Below are positions 16,742 through 24,599 of a stretch of 64,000 nt of DNA, one piece after another. Where the stretch lies: assembly GCA_051657165.1 (NCBI GenBank), contig JBOFKD010000297.1:1-64000 (forward strand), given 5' to 3'. The translations under genes and the position numbers were made by a program. This DNA is from UBA7332 sp051657165 (lineage in GTDB: Bacteria > Bacteroidota > Bacteroidia > Bacteroidales > UBA7332). The notes below the pieces were generated by a model that made no database searches, was not told where the DNA came from, and was given only the letters and a program-made list of their open reading frames with translations. The number at the start of each line of letters is the position of its first letter. Within the stretch, counting starts at the first letter, position 1.

Positions 16742-19024
16742 ATGAAACAGAATCAAAAAAACATCCTCTATTACATCGGGATGTTTCTTCTATTCGCGAT
16801 CTTCTTTTTTGTATTAATAAAAAAAGGAGAGAGTATTTCTTCCGGTATAGCTTTACCGGAGGCAGGAATCCACAATATTGATTTATTCATGGAGTCTCTT
16901 CACCATGAACTGGCAGCTCCGCTAACAATTCTTTTACTTCAGATTATAGTCATCCTGATAGCCTCACGCATGGTAGGCTATCTGTTTGGTAAAATTGGTC
17001 AGCCGATGGTTATCGGAGAAATTATTGCCGGTATACTTCTCGGTCCCTCTCTATTAGGAAAATATTTCCCGGATGCCTTTCACTTTCTATTTAACCCTGA
17101 CAGTCTGGGAGGATTGGATGCACTCAGTAAAATCGGATTAATTCTGTTTATGTTTATCATAGGTATGGAGCTGGATCTGAGTGTACTGAGAAAGAAAGTC
17201 AATCAAACTCTATTCATCAGCCATGCCAGCATATTATTCCCATTTTTCCTGGGAATGCTGCTCAGCTATTTTATCTATACGAAATATACCGACGGCAGTG
17301 TCCCGTATATTGCATTTTCGCTGTTTACAGGTATCTCAATGAGTATAACCGCGTTCCCTGTGCTAGCGCGTATCCTTCAGGAGAAAGGCCTTTTAAAATC
17401 CCACCTCGGAACCGTTACAATCGCTTCCGCCGCCAATGATGATATAACAGCCTGGTGTTTACTGGCTGCGGTAATTGCCATAGCGAAAGCAGGCACATTT
17501 GTGAGTGCACTCTATACCATTTTGCTGGCCGTTATCTATGTCGCTGTCATGTTTATGCTGGTCAAGCCATTTATGCGTAAAATCGGTGAGATTTATACAC
17601 GCAAAGAGGTTATGAACAAGCCGTTCATCGCATTTATCTTTGCCGTACTTATTTTATCGTCTGTTGCAACTCAGATTATAGGTATCCATGCCTTATTCGG
17701 AGCTTTTCTGGCAGGTGTTGTCATGTCGCCGAATCTGCGCTTCCGCAAAATAATATCCGAGAAGATTGAAGATGTAGCTCTGGTACTGCTACTTCCTCTG
17801 TTCTTTGTATTCACAGGATTAAGAACAGAAATTGGATTACTGAGCACGCCACAGCACTGGATTATGTGCGGGGTGTTTACACTTGTTGCTATTACCGGAA
17901 AATTCGGTGGCGGAGCCATTTCTGCAAAACTTGCCGGCGAAAGCTGGAAAGACAGTTTGTCAATCGGCATACTTATGAACACACGTGGATTAATGGAACT
18001 GGTTGTTCTGAATATCGGTTATGATATGGGGATTCTTCCTCCAACTATTTTCGTTATGCTTGTCATTATGGCTTTGGTCACAACCTTTATGACTAGTCCC
18101 CTCCTTTCACTTATTGACAGATTATTTAAAGTCAGAAAGAAAGAAGAAGTTGCTGCTGACGTATGTATCCGGAAATATGAAATACTTATCTCTTTCGGCT
18201 TGCCGGATACGGGCAAACGCTTACTGAGCCTGTGTGATCAGCTATTTAGTTATCATAAATGCGGAATGGGAATTACGGCACTCCACCTAACCGGCGGGAC
18301 CGACACAAACCCAATGCACATAAACGACTACAGGCAAAACAGTTTCACTCCGATTGCTGAGAAATCCAATCGTCTGCACATCCCAATCCTCACAAAACAC
18401 CGCGTAACAAACGACATTACGCAGGGTATTATTGATGAATGCAGAGAGGACGATTATGATCTTTTATTAGTGGGCGCAGGTGTCAATATGAACCGGAACC
18501 CCAAAGTAGCTGTAAAGAAACAGGGATTCCCGTTTAACTGGATCAAAAAATATATCCATTCAAATCTCGAAGGACTCTCCTCTCTTGAGTTAATGCAGGA
18601 TAAAAGCGATGTTTTTGTCCGTGAAATAAAAAATGATGTAGGCATATTTGTAAACCGGAATCTGGGAAACATCCGGCGCATACTCATGATAATAACTGAT
18701 CCTGAAGATCTCTTTCTTATTAAATGGGGCGAACGGATTATGAATAATCCGGATATATATATTCAGGTTATAATGACTGCCGAATTCAGGGGGTATGAAG
18801 ACATGCCATTAAAAGTATTTGCACGAAAATACAAACAACGCATTGCTCTTATACGTACTCATTTTATGAATGAGGCTACTTACGCCGGGCAAGATCTGAT
18901 GCTCGTTTCTTATAATGGATGGAAAGTTCTGACCATTGCTTCACATCATGATATAGAGAAGATTCCTTCGACGCTTATTATACACCATCCAAAAACAAAA
19001 GAGGAAGGTGAAGACGAGAAATAG
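16742..19024 (+). CDS. CPA2-family cation:proton antiporter
   Basis: 760 residues. After one N-terminal helix there is a Kef/NapA-type exchanger domain of about 12 helices (residues 60-470). It includes IGQPMVIGEIIAGILLGPSLLG, GLILFMFIIGMELD and AAND-DITAW, with the adjacent Asp pair typical of electrogenic CPA2 exchangers. The C-terminal 290 residues are soluble, cytoplasmic and reminiscent of universal-stress-type alpha/beta folds, without a recognisable TrkA-N motif. Expected role: Na+ or K+/H+ exchange in the inner membrane. Monocistronic, with a terminator at 19031-19072. Confidence 0.92.
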   Translation: MKQNQKNILYYIGMFLLFAIFFFVLIKKGESISSGIALPEAGIHNIDLFMESLHHELAAPLTILLLQIIVILIASRMVGYLFGKIGQPMVIGEIIAGILLGPSLLGKYFPDAFHFLFNPDSLGGLDALSKIGLILFMFIIGMELDLSVLRKKVNQTLFISHASILFPFFLGMLLSYFIYTKYTDGSVPYIAFSLFTGISMSITAFPVLARILQEKGLLKSHLGTVTIASAANDDITAWCLLAAVIAIAKAGTFVSALYTILLAVIYVAVMFMLVKPFMRKIGEIYTRKEVMNKPFIAFIFAVLILSSVATQIIGIHALFGAFLAGVVMSPNLRFRKIISEKIEDVALVLLLPLFFVFTGLRTEIGLLSTPQHWIMCGVFTLVAITGKFGGGAISAKLAGESWKDSLSIGILMNTRGLMELVVLNIGYDMGILPPTIFVMLVIMALVTTFMTSPLLSLIDRLFKVRKKEEVAADVCIRKYEILISFGLPDTGKRLLSLCDQLFSYHKCGMGITALHLTGGTDTNPMHINDYRQNSFTPIAEKSNRLHIPILTKHRVTNDITQGIIDECREDDYDLLLVGAGVNMNRNPKVAVKKQGFPFNWIKKYIHSNLEGLSSLELMQDKSDVFVREIKNDVGIFVNRNLGNIRRILMIITDPEDLFLIKWGERIMNNPDIYIQVIMTAEFRGYEDMPLKVFARKYKQRIALIRTHFMNEATYAGQDLMLVSYNGWKVLTIASHHDIEKIPSTLIIHHPKTKEEGEDEK

Positions 19025-19030
19025 AAACAA

Positions 19031-19072
19031 AAAGGCCTGATAAATTCATAAACAGAATTTATCAGGCCTTTT
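19031..19072. terminator. Bidirectional terminator between the antiporter gene and oxyR
   Basis: AAAGGCCTGATAAATTC (19031-19047) and GAATTTATCAGGCCTTT (19055-19071) form a perfect 17-bp stem with a 7-nt loop and A/T tails on both sides. It serves the two convergent genes. Confidence 0.92.
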
Positions 19073-19121
19073 ATCTTTTACAGAGTCCATCAAATAGAGC
19101 TAGCCAAAAGACGGAATAGCC

Positions 19122-20024
19122 TTACAGAATAAGGTCTAGCTGAATAGCCTCCATTATTTCAGACTTCAGTACTTTCAACAGAGTTTGTTTCGGAAAGTAC
19201 CGGTTCGTTGCCAGTGTTATCGTTCTTATTGCATCTTTTTCAACAATAGGCTTAATACAACGCGGATCAGCCTTAGGAATATAATCTAACGACATCTTCG
19301 GAACAATCGTAATACCATCCGTTGCCACAGTCAGCCGCAACAAAGTATCCAGGGCTCCGCATTCAATAGTCATATCTGTTTTCTCCTGCTCAATAGATGA
19401 ACACACATTTAAGATCTGAGTACGCAGACAGTGACCTTCCGTTAATAACATAAGCTCTCCCGGATCCAGCTCTGAAAGAGTTATCTTCTTTTCATCAATC
19501 AGTTTATGATCCGGAGACACAAAAGCATAGAAAGGATCATCAAACAGCGGTTCCTCCGTGATTGTAGCCGGAACAAAACCTTCGGCAAGAATTCCCACAT
19601 CTAAAGTCTCCTTTAACAATGCATCAATAATTTCAGAAGTCTTATATTCAAAAATAGAAAGCTTCACTTCCGGATATTTTTTATGAAAAGCCGGCACAAA
19701 CCGATGCAGCAGGTAGGGTGCTACTGTGGGTATTGCCGCTATACGCAGCTCGCCCGACACTTTACCCTGCATTTCCAGTACGCTTTCCTTTATCTGTTTT
19801 ACAGCCGTAAGCACCGCCTGTGTTTTCATCAGCACTTTCGAACCGGCTTCTGTCAGCTCTACAGGCTTCTTACTTCTGTCTACCAGAATAACCCCCAGCT
19901 CTTCCTCTAAATTCTTTATTTGAATGCTCAATGATGGTTGAGTAACAAAACATTTTTCTGCAGCAACCGAGAAGCTACCATATTGAGCCACAGCTACTAA
20001 ATATTCCAATTGAACAATTGTCAT
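19122..20024 (-). CDS. oxyR: Redox-sensing LysR-type regulator OxyR
   Basis: 300 residues: N-terminal winged helix (MTIVQLEYLVAVAQYGSFSVAAEKCFVTQPSLS) and a periplasmic-binding-like sensor domain. The peroxide-sensing pair is present: GHCLRTQILNVC has two Cys nine residues apart, as in E. coli OxyR Cys199/Cys208. It should activate peroxide defence genes when this disulfide forms. It is divergent from rubrerythrin, with 167 bp between them and a 9-4-9 inverted repeat near its own start, suggesting shared control and autoregulation. Confidence 0.95.
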   Translation of the reverse strand: MTIVQLEYLVAVAQYGSFSVAAEKCFVTQPSLSIQIKNLEEELGVILVDRSKKPVELTEAGSKVLMKTQAVLTAVKQIKESVLEMQGKVSGELRIAAIPTVAPYLLHRFVPAFHKKYPEVKLSIFEYKTSEIIDALLKETLDVGILAEGFVPATITEEPLFDDPFYAFVSPDHKLIDEKKITLSELDPGELMLLTEGHCLRTQILNVCSSIEQEKTDMTIECGALDTLLRLTVATDGITIVPKMSLDYIPKADPRCIKPIVEKDAIRTITLATNRYFPKQTLLKVLKSEIMEAIQLDLIL

Positions 20025-20051
20025 AGATCAATAATGTTAAATTTCAAACCT

Positions 20052-20073
20052 ATAAACAAAATAGTTTGTTTAT
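20052..20073. promoter_or_regulatory. Candidate OxyR operator
   Basis: ATAAACAAA (20052-20060) and TTTGTTTAT (20065-20073) form a perfect inverted repeat around ATAG, in the divergent oxyR-rbr intergenic region, 28 bp from the oxyR ATG. A minus-strand -7-like TAGGTTTG (20052-20045) overlaps it, which would suit repression of oxyR. Confidence 0.5.
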
Positions 20074-20191
20074 TACTTGACAAAGCAAATATAATTTAAT
20101 TGTTTTACCAAGTTTTCTAAGTAGTTTAAAATAAATAATATCCTCATTATTTCAGACTGCTTACAGGCAATAAACACAAAAAAAAAGAATT

Positions 20192-20767
20192 ATGAAAAGT
20201 ATTAAAGGTACGAAGACCGAGCAGAATCTATTAAAAGCATTTGCCGGAGAATCTCAGGCACGTATGCGTTACACGTATTTTTCAAAAGTTGCCGAAAAAG
20301 AGGGTTTTGAATACATCGCAGCCCTTTTCATGGAAACAGCCGAACAGGAAAAAGAGCATGCCAAACGATTCTTCAAGTTTCTTGAAGGAGGTATGGTAGA
20401 GATCACAGCTTCTTATCCTGCCGGAATAATCGGCACTACGGAACAAAACCTCGAAGAGGCAGCTGCCGGTGAGTATGAGGAATGGCATGATCTTTATCCT
20501 GCATTTGCTGATATCGCCGAAGAAGAAGGGTTCCCGGGCGTAGCCGCTGCTTTCCGTAATATTGCAAAAGTAGAAGCTGAACACGAAGATCGTTACCGTA
20601 TTGTGCTGGATTTCGTAAAAAACAACGCTGTATTTCGCCGCGACGAAGAAATTCTTTGGCAATGCCGTAAATGCGGATATGTACACGAAGGTGAAAACGC
20701 GCCAAAAGCGTGTCCGGCATGTCTTCATCCACAGGCTGTATTCGAACCTAAGAAAAGCTGGTATTAA
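20192..20767 (+). CDS. rbr: Rubrerythrin
   Basis: 191-residue NADH-peroxidase component that reduces H2O2 in anaerobes. The N-terminal ferritin-like four-helix bundle has the diiron ligands in GESQARMRYTYF, ETAEQEKEHA and EVEAEHEDRY-type motifs (here KVEAEHEDRY). The C-terminal rubredoxin-like domain, from about residue 155, carries CRKCGYVHEGENAPKACPAC with two CxxC iron ligands. Length and order are classical. Divergent from oxyR, its probable regulator. Confidence 0.97.
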   Translation: MKSIKGTKTEQNLLKAFAGESQARMRYTYFSKVAEKEGFEYIAALFMETAEQEKEHAKRFFKFLEGGMVEITASYPAGIIGTTEQNLEEAAAGEYEEWHDLYPAFADIAEEEGFPGVAAAFRNIAKVEAEHEDRYRIVLDFVKNNAVFRRDEEILWQCRKCGYVHEGENAPKACPACLHPQAVFEPKKSWY

Positions 20768-20802
20768 TACAGACATAATATCATCCCTGGAAAAAGATGA
20801 AT

Positions 20803-20974
20803 TTATATTGGCATATTGACATTATGATGCAATTCATTGTATTACAACCTGTTATCAATGACAATATAAGTGTCGGTAGAATGTCAGTAAAATAGTATAT
20901 TGTCATTGATGTTGTCATAGATAATCAACTGATTATCAACAGCAATAATCATTAGTGCCAATATGACAATATAA
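20803..20974. repeat. Nested inverted repeats downstream of rubrerythrin
   Basis: Outer arms at 20803-20820 and 20957-20974 are complementary at 16 of 18 positions. Inner arms ATCAATGACAATATA (20854-20868) and its perfect complement (20896-20910) are 15 bp long with a 27-nt loop. A third hairpin, GATAATC/GATTATC, lies at 20920-20937. TGACA/TGTCA occurs six times. It could fold into one branched structure of about 170 nt. No gene is seen. Confidence 0.75.
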
Positions 20975-21043
20975 AAAACAAAAATTCTCCCGGGAGGAAA
21001 GACTAAGAGGCTGTTTGGAAAACCTTCAGGCAGCTTCAAAAAG

Positions 21044-21086
21044 CAGAATCGTTTTGTATGGATTAAACTCCTGCAAAACGATTCTG
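21044..21086. repeat. 13-bp perfect hairpin
   Basis: CAGAATCGTTTTG (21044-21056) pairs with CAAAACGATTCTG (21074-21086) across 17 nt. It follows a GAGGCTGTTTGGAAAA stretch (21007) that resembles insertion-sequence ends, though no transposase or target duplication is visible. It may be a terminator or an IS remnant. Confidence 0.55.
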
Positions 21087-21195
21087 TTGTTTCGTATTAT
21101 CCTGATAAGAAATACCTTTCATCTATTTTTATTAAACCGCCCATTAGTTGCGTGATACGTATAATTTAGTTTTTTCATCCCTATGTTTTTCAATT

Positions 21196-21275
21196 CCGCT
21201 CCGGAGCGGTTATCAATCCGGTCCGGAGCGGAAATACAACCGCTCCGGACCGGAATTTCAGGCGGTGCAGAGCGG
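21196..21275. repeat. Palindrome tetrad A (CCGCTCCGGAGCGG type, 22-bp period)
   Basis: Four 14-bp units start at 21196, 21218, 21240 and 21262, exactly 22 bp apart, with 8-nt A/T-rich spacers. Unit 1 is a perfect palindrome, units 2 (CCGGTCCGGAGCGG) and 3 (CCGCTCCGGACCGG) are reverse complements of each other, and unit 4 is degenerate (11 of 14). Flanks contain TTTAGTTTTTT (21166) and its near complement (AAATAAACTAAA near 21294). Confidence 0.9.
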
Positions 21276-21433
21276 ATGGCTAAATCTCCGTTTAAATAAA
21301 CTAAACAACAGGAGTATCTTCAGTAAAATATACTTAACACAAGTTTAGATCACCATATAAATTATTCAAATCAAACTCCCGCTTATTTCAGATACAAGTC
21401 CGGCTTAGTTGATTTAAACTTTGGTTTTCTCAT

Positions 21434-21513
21434 CCCATGCGCATGCGCTGAATTTCCGATGCGCATGGGAATGCATTCCGATGCGCATCGGAATATGATC
21501 CCATGCGCATCGG
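21434..21513. repeat. Palindrome tetrad B (CCGATGCGCATCGG type, 22-bp period)
   Basis: Four 14-bp units start at 21434, 21456, 21478 and 21500, again exactly 22 bp apart. Unit 3 is a perfect palindrome; units 2 (CCGATGCGCATGGG) and 4 (CCCATGCGCATCGG) are reverse complements; unit 1 is partly degenerate. It shares a GTTTT(T/C)TCATCCC shoulder with tetrad A but has an unrelated core. The rest of 21514-21810 holds no recognisable gene. Confidence 0.9.
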
Positions 21514-21810
21514 ATGAGATAAAGATACCGTTAAAAAAAATAAATCATGCCTTTGAAAGAAATAATCCCCCCTTTATTCGGATTAACAGATACGAATGTT
21601 TATTCGGGAACAAACGAATACGAATTACAGTCGCTAAAAACAAACTTACACACTCACCGATATTTCTTTAGTAAATTATCTTTGCAACAGTGGTAAAATT
21701 TACAGCGGTAAAAAAGTCGAAAAGAACTCCCTCTAAAAGATGATGCCATAAAGGGACAATAAGCGAACTTTTTTATAACTTGCCACGCAATAACAATGAT
21801 GTGATAAATT

Positions 21811-22596
21811 ATGGAAAAACGTCCTCTTATTCTCATTACCAATGATGATGGCTATTCAGCCAAAGGAATCGAAACATTAATTCGTGCTGTATGTCATTTA
21901 GGAGATGTCGTAGTGGTAGCTCCCGACGGACCACGTTCGGGTATGTCAAGCGCCATCACATCCACCATTCCGCTTCGACTTACCAAAGTAAGAGAAGTCG
22001 TAGAAGATTGTGATGTGAAAATATATAAGTGCTCAGGAACCCCGGTTGATTGTGTAAAGATTGCGCTGGATAAGATTTTACCCCAACATCCGGATATTGT
22101 TCTTTCGGGTATCAACCACGGATCGAATGCTTCTGTAAATGTATTCTACTCCGGAACCATGGGTGCCGCACTGGAAGGCTGTATTTGCCGCATCCCCTCT
22201 ATCGGATTCTCTATTTGTGACCATAATCCGGATGCAGACTTCTCTCCGTTTATTGAATCCATTCGCCAGATCACTATTGATGTGCTGAAAAAAGGATTAC
22301 CCGAGGGCATATGCCTTAATGTAAACTATCCGCATGTCGAAAAGCTTAAAGGAGTCAGAGTATGCCGTCAGGCAGAAACGTTCTGGTCGGAAGAATTCGA
22401 AGCCTGCGTAGATCCGCATGGGAAAAATTATTACTGGCTTACGGGTATGCCTGTTAACCGGAAACCGGAACTGGACAATACGGATGATTTCTGGCTGGAA
22501 AGGGGCTACGCAACCATCGTGCCTACAAAGATTGACCTGACTGCCGATGAGTTCATTCGTGAATTTGCATCAAGAATGAAGGAGTCTCACACATGA
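21811..22596 (+). CDS. surE: 5'/3'-nucleotidase SurE
   Basis: 261-residue metal-dependent nucleotide phosphatase. The N-terminal metal motif ITNDDGYSAKGI and GPRSGMSSAITS, SGTPVDCVKIALD and GINHGSNASVNVFYSGTMGAALEG are all SurE signatures. Cytoplasmic; hydrolyses nucleoside 5'- and 3'-monophosphates. The start is the ATG giving MEKRPLILITNDDG. The stop overlaps the lpxB start by 4 bp (ATGA), so the genes are translationally coupled, an arrangement common in Bacteroidetes. Confidence 0.97.
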   Translation: MEKRPLILITNDDGYSAKGIETLIRAVCHLGDVVVVAPDGPRSGMSSAITSTIPLRLTKVREVVEDCDVKIYKCSGTPVDCVKIALDKILPQHPDIVLSGINHGSNASVNVFYSGTMGAALEGCICRIPSIGFSICDHNPDADFSPFIESIRQITIDVLKKGLPEGICLNVNYPHVEKLKGVRVCRQAETFWSEEFEACVDPHGKNYYWLTGMPVNRKPELDNTDDFWLERGYATIVPTKIDLTADEFIREFASRMKESHT

Positions 22597-23711
22597 AATA
22601 TTATCTGATTGCCGGAGAGGCCTCAGGCGATCTTCATGCATCCCACCTGATGAGTGCATTAAAGGAACTTGACCCGAATGCAGAATTTCGCTACTTCGGA
22701 GGTGATGAAATGCAAAAAGAAGGAGGTACTCTGGTTAAGCATTACCGCGAAATGGCTTTTATGGGATTCGTAAGTGTGGCACTTAATCTGCGCACGATAT
22801 TACGCAATATGAAGGAGTGTGAGAAAGATATTCGCGACTTCTGTCCCGATGTTGTTATTCCGGTAGATTATCCGGGATTCAATCTGAAGATTGCCAAATT
22901 CGTACACGATGAACTGAAAGTTCCGGTATACTATTTCATATCACCGAAGATATGGGCCTGGAAAGAAGGACGAATCAAGGCTATCCGCAAATATGTGGAT
23001 AAGATGCTTTCGATTCTTCCCTTTGAAGTCGATTATTTCAAGAAGCATAACTATCAGATTGATTATATCGGAAATCCGACACTCGATGAGATTCATCATT
23101 ATCTGACAAGTCCGGATAAACCCGAAAGGCTGAAGCGGGAGAAACCTATACTTGCCATTCTTTGCGGAAGCCGGAAACAGGAAATACGGGATAACTTGCC
23201 ACGTATGCTGGAAGCAGCTATGCAATACCCCGATGTCCACCCTGTCATAGCCGGAGCTCCCGGTATAGATCCCGATTATTACAAGGCTTTTATTAAAGAC
23301 AATAAAGTTGAAGTGCTTTTTGGTAAAACATATCAGATTCTGGATTCAGCCGACGCAGCTATGGTCACTTCCGGCACTGCTACGCTTGAAACAGCTCTGT
23401 TTAATGTCCCTCAGCTCGTATCGTACTACACTGGTGGCGGCATTGTTTTCTATAAGATCATGGAGAAGATGCTGAAAGTACCTTATGTATCACTCGTAAA
23501 CTTAATTGCCGATAAGCCGGTTGTCAAAGAATTGCTTGGATATAAAGCTACGAAAGAGGCCCTTTCCGAAGAACTGAACAAACTCATTCATGACCAGCAA
23601 TATCGCTCACAAATGAAAGACGATTACCGGTTTATGAAAGAACGGTTAGGTGCTCCCGGAGCACCACAACATGCAGCCAAAGCAATTGTTGAAGCCTTGC
23701 AAAAGAGATAA
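22593..23711 (+). CDS. lpxB: Lipid-A-disaccharide synthase
   Basis: 372-residue GT19 glycosyltransferase that joins lipid X and UDP-diacylglucosamine into the lipid A disaccharide at the inner membrane face. It begins MKYYLIAGEASGDLHASHLM and contains FISPKIWAWKEGRIKAIRKYVDKMLSILPFE and the C-terminal TSGTATLETALF UDP-binding segment. Length is typical. Coupled to surE and terminated at 23714-23765. Confidence 0.97.
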   Translation: MKYYLIAGEASGDLHASHLMSALKELDPNAEFRYFGGDEMQKEGGTLVKHYREMAFMGFVSVALNLRTILRNMKECEKDIRDFCPDVVIPVDYPGFNLKIAKFVHDELKVPVYYFISPKIWAWKEGRIKAIRKYVDKMLSILPFEVDYFKKHNYQIDYIGNPTLDEIHHYLTSPDKPERLKREKPILAILCGSRKQEIRDNLPRMLEAAMQYPDVHPVIAGAPGIDPDYYKAFIKDNKVEVLFGKTYQILDSADAAMVTSGTATLETALFNVPQLVSYYTGGGIVFYKIMEKMLKVPYVSLVNLIADKPVVKELLGYKATKEALSEELNKLIHDQQYRSQMKDDYRFMKERLGAPGAPQHAAKAIVEALQKR

Positions 23712-23713
23712 AG

Positions 23714-23765
23714 AAAGCGAAGAACCCGATAAAGTTATACCTTTTCGGTGTCTTCGCTTTTTTTA
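23714..23765 (+). terminator. Terminator after lpxB
   Basis: AAAGCGAAGA (23714-23723) pairs with TCTTCGCTTT (23751-23760), with a further CCGA/TCGG contact inside, followed by TTTTTATTTT. Confidence 0.85.
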
Positions 23766-23887
23766 TTTTATTAGAAATATAAGGATGCTACAAAAGAGCA
23801 AAATCTTTTTATATCTTACTGTTGTTATATATATGAAAACCAATATTATAATATTAGATTTTCATATATTTATTTTCTCACCTATAC

Positions 23888-23919
23888 TTTGTACTTCTAA
23901 ATTATTAAGTATATATTTG
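23888..23919 (+). promoter_or_regulatory. Consensus promoter of the two-gene cassette
   Basis: TTTG (23888-23891), exactly 20 bp, then TATATTTG (23912-23919): perfect match to the Bacteroidetes promoter, 43 bp before the ATG at 23963. Confidence 0.8.
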
Positions 23920-23962
23920 TAGTCTTATTAGACTAGATATAAACCAATTAAAACCATAACTT

Positions 23963-24100
23963 ATGAAACAGTTAAATTTAAAAGCGATCATTGAGAAAGC
24001 TATTGAAGACAAAAAGGCTATTCGTGAGTGTATTCAAAGTAATGGTGATTTGAATAAGTTAGCTCATGATAGAGGAATTAAATTTATTAAACCAGTCTGA
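23963..24100 (+). CDS. Small protein, 45 aa, overlapping the next gene
   Basis: MKQLNLKAIIEKAIEDKKAI... to FIKPV. Charged and Lys-rich, with no signal or membrane segment; the LKAIIEKAIEDKKAIREC stretch could be an amphipathic helix and the C-terminal GDLNKLAHDRGIKFIKPV looks structured. It has its own consensus promoter and overlaps the downstream gene by 35 bp in another frame. The family is not recognised. The coupling and size resemble antitoxin-like or accessory small proteins, but that is inference only. Confidence 0.6.
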   Translation: MKQLNLKAIIEKAIEDKKAIRECIQSNGDLNKLAHDRGIKFIKPV

Positions 24101-24503
24101 AATAAAGGAATGGATAAATAATAGCTACAAATTAACATCTAAATGTGGTAATGCTCATTATGAAATAACTTTCTCTGAAATTGCTGACTTGGACAAATGT
24201 TTAATGATCACTTTATATCCTGTAGATAAAAATATTAAAGGTGATATTAAGAACGAGTTATTTTCATTATTACGAAAGATTATTAATAACAACTATTGTA
24301 TTATATATATTTGTGATCATATTGACTCAAAACATAATGCAAGAAATCGTTTATTTCGAAAATGGTTTGTAGAAGTATCTGACAAATCAATAATGCGAAT
24401 CGAAGAGCAATTTTCGGAAGAGGCTATTGTTGTAGCATTAATGAAGGATGATTTTGAGCACAAAGAGCTTTTATTAAAAATAATAGCAGAGCAAAAAAAG
24501 TAG
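24066..24503 (+). CDS. DUF6169-like protein, 145 aa
   Basis: Soluble protein starting MIEELNLLNQSEIKEWINNSYKL. The middle (HYEITFSEIADLDKCLMITLYPVD) is beta-rich; the second half has IYICDHIDSKHNARNRLFRKWF and a C-terminal helix. From memory this resembles the uncharacterised Bacteroidetes DUF6169 family; no function is known. The gene is clearly more AT-rich than lpxB or sdaA on either side and is bounded by its own promoter and terminator, suggesting a transferred cassette with the 45-aa ORF. Confidence 0.6.
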   Translation: MIEELNLLNQSEIKEWINNSYKLTSKCGNAHYEITFSEIADLDKCLMITLYPVDKNIKGDIKNELFSLLRKIINNNYCIIYICDHIDSKHNARNRLFRKWFVEVSDKSIMRIEEQFSEEAIVVALMKDDFEHKELLLKIIAEQKK

Positions 24504-24550
24504 CTATCTCATAATTTATAATGGGGTAGCTACTTTTTTTACTTTGATTA
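24493..24550 (+). terminator. Terminator of the cassette
   Basis: A7GTAGCTA (24493-24506) pairs with TAGCTACT7 (24537-24550), extended by G-U-containing pairs toward the loop. It overlaps the last codons of the DUF6169-like gene and lies 50 bp before the convergent sdaA stop; the A/T tails would let it work in both directions. Confidence 0.85.
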
Positions 24551-24599
24551 AACTTTGAGAATCAATTATAGAAGTCATTATTTTATGACTTTCTTCTTT

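Noticed and set aside
21196..21513. Tetrads as a CRISPR array
   Set aside because: Period is 22 bp with 6-8 nt A/T spacers, units are self-palindromic and only four in number; no cas gene is present in the window.
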